From an uncultured Collinsella sp. (lineage in GTDB: Bacteria > Actinomycetota > Coriobacteriia > Coriobacteriales > Coriobacteriaceae), in the NCBI GenBank assembly GCA_900548265.1, contig URKG01000036.1:1-7796 (forward strand): DNA of 7,796 nucleotides, in the 5' to 3' direction. Below are positions 1-4,735 of this stretch, in pieces (position 1 is the first letter of the stretch; every line of letters starts with the position of its first letter). Made by a program: the position numbers and the translations under genes. The notes beneath the pieces are model-generated. The model was given only the letters and a program-made list of their open reading frames with translations, was not told the DNA's origin and ran no database searches.

Positions 1-890
1 TGGACGGCGCTATCCTGGTCATCGCTGCTACCGACGGCCCCATGGCTCAGACCCGCGAGCACATCCTGCTCGCCCGTCAGGTCGGCGTTCCCTACATCGT
101 CGTCTTCCTGAACAAGTGCGACATGGTCGACGATGACGAGCTCATCGACCTCGTCGAGATGGAGACCCGTGAGCTCCTCTCCGAGTACGATTTCCCCGGC
201 GACGACATCCCCGTCATCCGTGGCTCCGCTCTGGGCGCTCTCGAGGGCGACGCCAAGTGGATGGACGCCATCCGCGAGCTCATGAAGGCTGTCGACGAGT
301 ACATCCCGACGCCTGCTCGTAACAACGACCTCCCGTTCCTGATGGCCGTTGAGGACGTTATGACCATCTCCGGCCGTGGTACCGTTGCTACCGGCCGTGT
401 CGAGCGCGGTGAGCTCAAGCTCAACGAGCCCGTCGAGATCGTCGGCATCAAGGATACCCAGAACACTGTCGTTACCGGTATCGAGATGTTCCGTAAGTCC
501 ATGGACTTCTGCGAGGCTGGCGACAACGTCGGTCTGCTGCTCCGCGGCATCAAGCGTGAGGACATCGAGCGCGGCCAGGTTCTCTGCAAGCCCGGTTCGG
601 TTACCCCGCACACCAAGTTCACCGGTGAGATCTACGTTCTGACCAAGGAGGAGGGCGGCCGTCACACCCCGTTCTTCGATGGTTATCGTCCTCAGTTCTA
701 CTTCCGTACCACCGACGTTACTGGTACGGTCAAGCTCCCCGAGGGCACCGAGATGGCTATGCCTGGTGACCACATCACCATCGAGGGCGACCTCATCCAC
801 CCGATCGCCATGGAGGAGGGCCTGCGCTTCGCTATCCGCGAGGGTGGCCACACCGTCGGTTCGGGCATCGTCTCCACGATCATTGAGTAA
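1..890 (+). CDS. tuf: Elongation factor Tu, 5'-truncated by window edge
   Basis: EF-Tu is the GTPase that carries aminoacyl-tRNA to the ribosomal A site. The reading frame is open from base 3, so the gene begins upstream; about 296 of the usual ~396-400 residues are present. The ATG at 42 is an internal Met. The GTP-binding P-loop and DCPGH motif lie outside the window, but the base-recognition NKCD motif (bases ~114-125) and the SAL motif (~226-234) are visible. Domain 2 follows with RGTVATGRVERG and then GDNVGLLLRG. Domain 3 contains FFDGYRPQFYFR and ends in the typical GGHTVGSGIVSTIIE. Residues are highly conserved throughout with no frameshift. Codon use is strongly biased to C-ending codons, as expected for a highly expressed gene. 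A strong terminator follows 27 bases after the stop, so tuf probably ends its own transcript, likely an fusA-tuf or str-type unit to the left (inferred). The family assignment is very secure. Confidence 0.98.
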   Translation, partial: DGAILVIAATDGPMAQTREHILLARQVGVPYIVVFLNKCDMVDDDELIDLVEMETRELLSEYDFPGDDIPVIRGSALGALEGDAKWMDAIRELMKAVDEYIPTPARNNDLPFLMAVEDVMTISGRGTVATGRVERGELKLNEPVEIVGIKDTQNTVVTGIEMFRKSMDFCEAGDNVGLLLRGIKREDIERGQVLCKPGSVTPHTKFTGEIYVLTKEEGGRHTPFFDGYRPQFYFRTTDVTGTVKLPEGTEMAMPGDHITIEGDLIHPIAMEEGLRFAIREGGHTVGSGIVSTIIE

Positions 891-917
891 ATTAGCTCTT
901 TGATATAGCTGACTTAG

Positions 918-952
918 AGAACCCGGCACTTATATGGGTGCCGGGTTCTTTT
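918..952 (+). terminator. Rho-independent terminator after tuf
   Basis: A perfect 12-bp stem pairs AGAACCCGGCAC (918-929) with GTGCCGGGTTCT (938-949) around an 8-nt loop, followed by a short T run (949-952). It lies 27 bases past the tuf stop and should end the tuf transcript, separating it from the rpmG unit. The A-rich 5' side of the stem could also allow weak termination in the reverse direction. Confidence 0.9.
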
Positions 953-1094
953 CTGCAATGGATATTGAGCCGTTGCTGGTGTCGAGAGGATCGATAATGG
1001 TCCTGGATGCACCGTCGATTAGCTCTCGATGGCTTCATTGATGTGTTCCAAATATGAATGGATCCACCGAGAACCAATTGACTCGAGGTTTTCA

Positions 1095-1124
1095 TTGACA
1101 GCACTTACGTGGAGCTGATAAAGT
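1095..1124 (+). promoter_or_regulatory. Sigma70-type promoter for the rpmG-tRNA-secE-nusG unit
   Basis: A consensus -35 box TTGACA (1095-1100) is followed by an 18-base spacer and a -10 box TAAAGT (1119-1124), which keeps the key A at position 2 and T at position 6. The start of transcription would fall near 1131, giving a leader of about 40 nt before rpmG. It is the only good promoter-like sequence I see between the tuf terminator and rpmG. The rest of the 279-base gap (953-1094) shows no coding potential that I can support. The promoter is inferred from sequence only. Confidence 0.65.
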
Positions 1125-1169
1125 AACAACTCGTGCCCGTACGGGGCGGAAATGAAAGGTTCAGGATAC

Positions 1170-1319
1170 ATGCGTACTCTAGTTACTCTTGCGTGCACTG
1201 AGTGCAAGCGCCGCAACTATACGACCACCAAGAACAAGTCGACCATGCCTGATCGTATGGAGATCAAGAAGTATTGCCCCTGGTGCCGTCACCACACGCT
1301 GCACAAAGAGACTCGCTAG
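1170..1319 (+). CDS. rpmG: 50S ribosomal protein L33, zinc-binding type
   Basis: This 49-residue basic protein begins MRTLVTLACTECKRRNY and ends HHTLHKETR, matching L33 of the large ribosomal subunit, located near the E site. Two CxxC pairs (Cys9/Cys12 and Cys36/Cys39) make it the zinc-ribbon (C+) form, as opposed to the Cys-free paralogue that many bacteria express under zinc limitation. The length is normal for the family. The start is the ATG at 1170, with an AAAGG Shine-Dalgarno at 1155-1159, about 10 bases upstream. It is followed after 13 bases by tRNA-Trp and then secE-nusG, a standard arrangement in Actinomycetota and Firmicutes. It is probably the first gene of the unit driven from 1095-1124. 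Confidence 0.96.
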   Translation: MRTLVTLACTECKRRNYTTTKNKSTMPDRMEIKKYCPWCRHHTLHKETR

Positions 1320-1332
1320 TCTCTAGTCACAT

Positions 1333-1408
1333 ACGCCAGTAGTTCAATTGGTAGAGCATCGGTCTCCAAAACCGAGTGTTGAGGGTTCGAGTCCTTCCTG
1401 GCGTGCCA
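1333..1408 (+). tRNA. trpT: tRNA-Trp (anticodon CCA)
   Basis: A complete 76-nt cloverleaf with an encoded 3' CCA (1406-1408). The acceptor stem ACGCCAG (1333-1339) pairs perfectly with CTGGCGT (1398-1404), and the discriminator base is G1405. The anticodon stem TCGGT/ACCGA encloses the loop CTCCAAA, with anticodon CCA at 1366-1368, reading the UGG tryptophan codon. The T arm has stem GAGGG/CCTTC and contains TTCGAGT. It lies between rpmG and secE, its usual place in this cluster, and is presumably cut out of the shared transcript by RNase P and 3' processing enzymes. Confidence 0.97.
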
Positions 1409-1417
1409 GTCATTATT

Positions 1418-1448
1418 CCGTAAGCTCCCACTTGGGGGCTTACGGTTT
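1418..1448 (+). terminator. Terminator-like or processing hairpin between tRNA-Trp and secE
   Basis: A 12-base stem CCGTAAGCTCCC (1418-1429) pairs with GGGGGCTTACGG (1434-1445), with one G-U wobble and a tetraloop ACTT, followed by TTT. It is GC-rich enough to terminate, but the T run is short. It may act as a partial terminator that reduces transcription into secE-nusG, or as a block protecting the 3' end of the processed tRNA. No strong promoter is visible between it and secE (only 36 bases), so some readthrough must occur. Confidence 0.55.
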
Positions 1449-1484
1449 ACTCATGTATAAGCGCATTGCGCGGAGGTAACCCAA

Positions 1485-1823
1485 ATGGCCAACAAGAAGA
1501 ACAAGAAGAAGGCTCAGCAGTCGGCACCTGCCAACAGCGCTGCCGCCAACTCCAAGGTTGAGGCCAAGAAGGCCGTTGCCAAGAAGAACGAGAAGGCTGC
1601 GAAGTCCAAGAAGAACGAGAAGCCTGGTTTCTTCGCCCGCACCAAGAAGTATTTCGCTTCGGTCAAGTCCGAGATGAAGCGTGTCACGTGGCCCGATAAG
1701 AAGGAGCTCGTGAACTACTCGGTCGTCGTCTGCGCTTCTCTGGTCGTCGTCGGCGTCGTCATCGCTCTGCTCGATGCTGGCTTTGGCGAGGCTCTTGCTC
1801 TGTTCTCTGGATTGAGGGGCTAA
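1485..1823 (+). CDS. secE: Preprotein translocase subunit SecE
   Basis: SecE clamps SecY in the SecYEG channel of the cytoplasmic membrane. The 112-residue protein has a long Lys/Ala/Asn-rich, probably disordered N-terminal tail (residues 1-46). This is followed by the conserved amphipathic helix ending in EMKRVTWPDKKEL (VTWP at 67-70) and a single transmembrane helix (about 77-97). The one-helix form with a charged extension is typical of Gram-positive bacteria rather than the three-helix E. coli type. The start ATG at 1485 is preceded by a strong GGAGGT Shine-Dalgarno (1472-1477) at 7 bases. Only 3 bases separate its stop from nusG, so the two are almost certainly co-transcribed and probably translationally coupled. 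Confidence 0.96.
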   Translation: MANKKNKKKAQQSAPANSAAANSKVEAKKAVAKKNEKAAKSKKNEKPGFFARTKKYFASVKSEMKRVTWPDKKELVNYSVVVCASLVVVGVVIALLDAGFGEALALFSGLRG

Positions 1824-1826
1824 ACC

Positions 1827-2363
1827 ATGTCTAAGCGTTGGTACGTCGTTCACACTTACTCCGGATACGAGAACCGCGTAAAGTCCGATCTCGAGCATCG
1901 TATCGAGACCATGGGCATGCAGGACCGTATCTTTGATATCGAGATTCCTATGGAGCGCGTCACCGAGATTAAAGAGGGTGGCAAGCGCGAGACCAAGGAT
2001 TCCAAGATTTTCCCGGGTTATGTCTTGGTCCGCATGGAGATGGATGACGATGCTTGGACGTGTGTCCGCAACACGCCCGGCGTCACCGGTTTCCTGGGCG
2101 GCAACGGTAAGCCTGCACCGCTTTCCCGCGATGAGTACAATAAGATGACTCGTCGTCCCGGTAAGGGCGATTCGCCCAAGCGCACCTCGGTTGATATTCA
2201 GGTCGGCACGTCCGTCCGCGTCACCGATGGCCCGCTTACCGACTTTGATGGCAAGGTCTCCGAGGTTAACACCGAGGCTGGCAAGCTCAAGGTCACGCTG
2301 ATGATCTTTGGCCGCGAGACGCCGGTCGAGCTCGACTTTAACCAGGTCGCTGTCATCGCTTAA
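1827..2363 (+). CDS. nusG: Transcription termination/antitermination factor NusG
   Basis: NusG binds the RNA polymerase clamp helices through its NGN domain, modulates pausing and termination, and links polymerase to the leading ribosome or Rho through its KOW domain. The 178-residue product starts MSKRWYVVHTYSGYENRV, the classic NGN opening, and carries FPGYVLVRM at 62-70. A short Arg/Lys/Pro-rich linker (about 108-122) leads to the C-terminal KOW domain (about 125-178; VRVTDGPLTDFDGKV). The length is normal for a simple NusG without the long N-terminal extension seen in many other actinobacteria. The Shine-Dalgarno GAGGGG (1814-1819) lies inside the end of secE, consistent with coupling. 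A 120-base gap to the rplK start follows. Confidence 0.97.
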   Translation: MSKRWYVVHTYSGYENRVKSDLEHRIETMGMQDRIFDIEIPMERVTEIKEGGKRETKDSKIFPGYVLVRMEMDDDAWTCVRNTPGVTGFLGGNGKPAPLSRDEYNKMTRRPGKGDSPKRTSVDIQVGTSVRVTDGPLTDFDGKVSEVNTEAGKLKVTLMIFGRETPVELDFNQVAVIA

Positions 2364-2383
2364 GTTTTCGTCCGTTCGCGCGA

Positions 2384-2440
2384 GCGTGCTTCTTCTGTGA
2401 CTGCTCATCTCAGGAGTGCTTCTAACACGTGCGTGCTTAC
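2384..2440 (+). repeat. Three short direct repeats in the nusG-rplK gap
   Basis: The 120-base gap between nusG and rplK (2364-2483) contains three related 10-mers: GCGTGCTTCT (2384-2393), GAGTGCTTCT (2414-2423) and GCGTGCTTAC (2431-2440). I find no convincing terminator or consensus promoter in the gap, so rplK is probably read from the upstream promoter. The repeats may be chance or a leader element. Their function is unknown and support is weak. Confidence 0.25.
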
Positions 2441-2483
2441 GATATAGCAAGTACTTCACACTCGTGATTCGAAAGGAATGACC

Positions 2484-2912
2484 ATGGCTGAGAAGAAGGT
2501 TGCCAACGTCATTAAGCTCCAGATTCCTGCTGGTGCAGCTAACCCCGCTCCTCCCGTCGGCCCCGCCCTGGGCGCTGCTGGCGTGAACATCATGCAGTTC
2601 TGCCAGGCCTTTAACGCCGAGACGCAGGACAAGAAGGGCGACATCATCCCCGTTGAGATCTCTGTCTACGAGGATAAGTCCTTCTCCTTCATCACCAAGA
2701 CCCCGCCGGCGGCTCACCTCATCAAGAAGGAGCTGAACCTCAAGTCTGGTTCCGCTAAGCCCCAGGCCGACAAGGTTGGTCAGCTCTCCCAGGAGCAGCT
2801 CACCAAGATCGCCGAGATCAAGATGCCGGACCTCAATGCCAACGACATTGACGCCGCCAAGAAGATCATCGCCGGTACTGCCCGTTCCATGGGCGTCACC
2901 ATCGCTGAGTAG
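2484..2912 (+). CDS. rplK: 50S ribosomal protein L11
   Basis: L11 binds the GTPase-associated region of 23S rRNA and helps EF-G, EF-Tu and release factors work. The 142-residue product begins MAEKKVANVIKLQIPAG. It has the proline-rich N-terminal stretch (AGAANPAPPVGPALG), which in this family forms the thiostrepton site with rRNA. Its C-terminal rRNA-binding domain runs from about residue 75 and ends KKIIAGTARSMGVTIAE. An ATG at 2478 in the same frame would add two residues (MT), but the Shine-Dalgarno GAAAGGA (2471-2477) abuts it. The ATG at 2484 has correct spacing of 6 bases and matches the family start. It is followed by rplA in the usual pair. Confidence 0.97.
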   Translation: MAEKKVANVIKLQIPAGAANPAPPVGPALGAAGVNIMQFCQAFNAETQDKKGDIIPVEISVYEDKSFSFITKTPPAAHLIKKELNLKSGSAKPQADKVGQLSQEQLTKIAEIKMPDLNANDIDAAKKIIAGTARSMGVTIAE

Positions 2913-2930
2913 CGATTTCTTATGGTAACG

Positions 2931-2979
2931 ACGGGTGCTCCGACCGGGGCGCCCGTTAAATGTGTGCAATAGGGCACAC
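2931..2979 (+). other. Tandem RNA hairpins upstream of the rplA operator
   Basis: Two stems precede the L1-type operator in the rplK-rplA gap. The first pairs ACGGGTGCTCC (2931-2941) with GGGGCGCCCGT (2946-2956) around the tetraloop GACC, 11 bp with wobble pairs. The second pairs GTGTGC (2962-2967) with GCACAC (2974-2979). Neither is followed by a T run, so they are unlikely to be efficient intrinsic terminators. They may pause polymerase, set mRNA stability, or favour folding of the downstream L1 site; that is inference. Confidence 0.5.
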
Positions 2980-2986
2980 GATACGA

Positions 2987-3021
2987 TGTGGGAGGGCTCA
3001 CGCCCGTTTAACCACAGGAGG
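2987..3021 (+). promoter_or_regulatory. Probable L1-binding mRNA leader overlapping the rplA RBS
   Basis: The RNA folds as TGTGG (2987-2991) with CCACA (3012-3016), enclosing an asymmetric internal loop (GA on the 5' side, GTTTAA on the 3' side) and an inner stem GGGC/GCCC (2994-2997 with 3002-3005) capped by TCAC. A stem with GGGAGGG next to an asymmetric loop resembles known L1 binding sites in 23S rRNA and in mRNAs that L1 represses. The distal strand of the stem shares A3016 with the Shine-Dalgarno AGGAGG (3016-3021). Binding of L1 would therefore hide the ribosome site of its own gene. The structure is seen directly; L1 binding is inferred from known L1 autoregulation. Confidence 0.65.
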
Positions 3022-3029
3022 TAATGCAC

Positions 3030-3737
3030 ATGGCTAAGCATGGTAAGAGCTATAACGCCGCTGCCGAGAAGATCGACCGCGCCACGCTCTACACCCCCCT
3101 TCAGGCTGCCAAGCTCATCAAGGAGCTCGACACCGCCAAGTTCGACGAGACCGTCGAGGCCCACTTCCGTCTGGGCATCGATACTCGTAAGGCTGACCAG
3201 AACATCCGTGGTTCCATCTCCCTGCCCCACGGCACCGGCAAGACCGTTCGTGTTGCCGTCTTCGCCGAGGGCGAGAAGGCCCGCGAGGCCGAGGCTGCCG
3301 GCGCCGACATCATCGGTTCCGACGAGCTCGTCGCCCAGATTCAGAAGGGCGAGATCAACTTCGACGCCGCTATCGCTACGCCGAACATGATGGCCAAGGT
3401 TGGCCGCATCGGTAAGATCCTTGGTCCCCGTGGCCTCATGCCGAACCCCAAGCTCGGCACCGTGACCATGGACGTCGCCAAGATGGTCTCCGAGCTCAAG
3501 GCTGGCCGCGTTGAGTACCGCGCCGACCGCTACGGCATCTGCCACGTGCCCCTGGGCAAGAAGTCCTTCTCTGAGCAGCAGCTCGTCGAGAACTACGCTG
3601 CCCTGTACACTGAGATCCTGCGCGTCAAGCCCTCTTCTGCTAAGGGCAAGTATGTCAAGTCCATCTCCGTGTCTTCCACCATGGGCCCTGGAGTCAAGGT
3701 CGATCCCGCTGTCCAGCGCGACTTCCTGGCTGAGTAA
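3030..3737 (+). CDS. rplA: 50S ribosomal protein L1
   Basis: L1 forms the mobile L1 stalk at the E site and releases deacylated tRNA; it is also an mRNA repressor. The product is 235 residues, the normal length. It has MAKHGKSYNAAAEKI at the N-terminus, the family signature ILGPRGLMPNPKLGTV at 130-145, and TMGPG (217-221) near the C-terminus. A Met six bases upstream (3024) is in frame, but it lies only 2 bases from the Shine-Dalgarno AGGAGG (3016-3021). The ATG at 3030 has the proper 8-base spacing and the family-typical MAKHGK start. A strong terminator follows 36 bases after the stop. rplJ and rplL, which commonly follow in other bacteria, are not present. Confidence 0.97.
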   Translation: MAKHGKSYNAAAEKIDRATLYTPLQAAKLIKELDTAKFDETVEAHFRLGIDTRKADQNIRGSISLPHGTGKTVRVAVFAEGEKAREAEAAGADIIGSDELVAQIQKGEINFDAAIATPNMMAKVGRIGKILGPRGLMPNPKLGTVTMDVAKMVSELKAGRVEYRADRYGICHVPLGKKSFSEQQLVENYAALYTEILRVKPSSAKGKYVKSISVSSTMGPGVKVDPAVQRDFLAE

Positions 3738-3773
3738 CTTTTAGTTACTGCCTGAGCAAAGCAAGCATTGCTA

Positions 3774-3814
3774 AAGAAACCCGGTTCTGCCTCGTACAGG
3801 ACCGGGTTTCTTGC
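3774..3814 (+). terminator. Rho-independent terminator after rplA
   Basis: A perfect 12-bp stem pairs AAGAAACCCGGT (3774-3785) with ACCGGGTTTCTT (3801-3812) across a 15-nt loop, with the T-rich descending arm acting as the U tract. It should end the rpmG-to-rplA transcript. The A-rich opposite side gives TTTCTT-like character on the other strand, so it may also stop transcription arriving from the phosphoesterase gene on the - strand. Confidence 0.88.
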
Positions 3815-3828
3815 TATCTCGGGCCAAA

Positions 3829-3863
3829 ACCACCACAAAGGGGACAGGCACCTTTGTGGTGGT
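3829..3863 (+). repeat. Palindromic repeat, copy 1 (REP-like)
   Basis: ACCACCACAAAGG (3829-3841) and CCTTTGTGGTGGT (3851-3863) form a perfect 13-bp inverted repeat around the asymmetric 9-nt loop GGACAGGCA. Related copies lie at 6706-6740 and 7724-7743, both with the loop in the opposite orientation (TGCCTGTCC). Short intergenic palindromes with an asymmetric core fit REP-type elements mobilised by RAYT transposases, but no such transposase is visible here. Copy 1 lies between the convergent rplA and phosphoesterase genes. Confidence 0.85.
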
Positions 3864-3893
3864 ATTGGCACTTTGGCGTCAATGTTATGGCAT

Positions 3894-4007
3894 CGCAGCG
3901 AGCCGGTTCCAAGTGCCCCAGGTCGCCCCGAAAGAGGAGCGACGCGTACTTTGGTACGCGAGCGACGGCTTGAGGGGCGAGATGGGGTGCTTGGGGCCGG
4001 CGCAGCG
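3894..4007. mobile_element. 100-bp nested inverted-repeat element, MITE-like
   Basis: Two 28-base arms (3902-3929 and 3974-4001) are reverse-complementary at 22 positions; four of the six differences become G-U pairs in RNA. Between them sits a central hairpin, GCGTAC TTTG GTACGC (3944-3959), itself flanked by direct repeats GAGCGAC (3937-3943 and 3960-3966). CGCAGCG occurs directly on both outer sides (3894-3900 and 4001-4007), like a 7-bp target duplication around a 100-base element (3901-4000). No ORF is convincing in it. It lies just beyond the phosphoesterase stop and could instead be a structured 3' RNA or small RNA. The structure is clear; the class is inferred. Confidence 0.5.
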
Positions 4008-4024
4008 TCAAGCCTTAAAGGTGG

Positions 4025-4735
4025 TTACCAGGGGGTTCTGGCGGTAGAGGACTCGATGGCATCGTGGCGTTTGAGCTCGCGGCGCATGGTTTGCGAATTG
4101 AGCCAGGCTGCCTGCCAGCCACGGATGGGGTAGCGCGTCTGGTCGAGCTCAAACTGCGTATAGCCGCAGGCGTTGATGATCGTCGTTCCACACACATGCT
4201 GCCGCTCGCGCTGAAAATCGCAACCGTAGCTTTGGTGCACATGCCCGTGCACCATGTAGTCGGGATTCCAGGATTCGAGTGCTGTGTTAAAGCACTCGAA
4301 TCCTCGATGCGGCAGATCGTCCAGATCGCCCATACCGGCGGCGGGTGCATGGGTAAGCAGAATGTCGCACCCGCCGACCATCCTAACCTTACGCGACAGC
4401 TTACGCATGCGCTTGGACATCTCGCGTTCGGTGTACATGTTGGCGCCGTCGCGATAACGCATGGACCCGCCAAGGCCCGCAATGCGAATCCCTCGGTACG
4501 TGTACACGCTGTCTTCCACGCAGATACATCCGCCCGGTGCATGACGTGCGTAGCGGTCATCGTGATTGCCGCGCACGTAGATGAGCGGTTTGTTGATGAC
4601 CGTAACCAAAAACTCAAGATAGTCCGGGTCCAGATCGCCGGCGGACAAAATCAGGTCGACTCCCTCAAAGCGTTCCTTGCGAAAGCACTCCCAAAGGCAT
4701 CGTTCTTCGGTATCGGCTATGGCAAGGATTTTCAT
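4025..4735 (-). CDS. Calcineurin-like metallophosphoesterase
   Basis: The 236-residue soluble protein has most motifs of the two-metal phosphoesterase fold in order: ADTE (7-10), GD (33-34), GNHD (56-59), the His of LLTHAP (His129) and GHVH (164-167). The first motif is usually DxH; here it is Asp8-Thr9-Glu10, so one metal ligand is altered. The family cleaves phosphomono- or diesters (nucleotides, cyclic nucleotides, RNA or DNA ends), and the substrate cannot be told from sequence. There is no signal peptide, so it is cytoplasmic. The ATG overlaps the stop of the preceding gene as ATGA (4732-4735), indicating translational coupling to the ParB/BMP fusion and a shared function. The C-terminal ~20 residues are polar and poorly conserved-looking. 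Confidence 0.85.
   Translation of the reverse strand: MKILAIADTEERCLWECFRKERFEGVDLILSAGDLDPDYLEFLVTVINKPLIYVRGNHDDRYARHAPGGCICVEDSVYTYRGIRIAGLGGSMRYRDGANMYTEREMSKRMRKLSRKVRMVGGCDILLTHAPAAGMGDLDDLPHRGFECFNTALESWNPDYMVHGHVHQSYGCDFQRERQHVCGTTIINACGYTQFELDQTRYPIRGWQAAWLNSQTMRRELKRHDAIESSTARTPW

Noticed and set aside
42..44. ATG at 42 as the start of tuf
   Set aside because: The same frame is open and clearly EF-Tu (DGAILVIAATDGP) from base 3, so the true start lies upstream of the window.
1440..3545. A 701-codon open frame on the - strand across secE, nusG, rplK and rplA
   Set aside because: All four genes happen to lie in the same + frame, and this is the exactly codon-aligned antisense frame. 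It stays open because the sense genes avoid TTA, CTA and TCA codons. The translation is low-complexity Leu/Asp/Gly/Val-rich sequence with no recognisable domain.
3768..4133. A 121-codon + strand frame across the repeat region after rplA
   Set aside because: It starts inside the rplA terminator, runs through both palindromic elements and enters the antisense of the phosphoesterase. The composition is Arg/Gly-rich noise.
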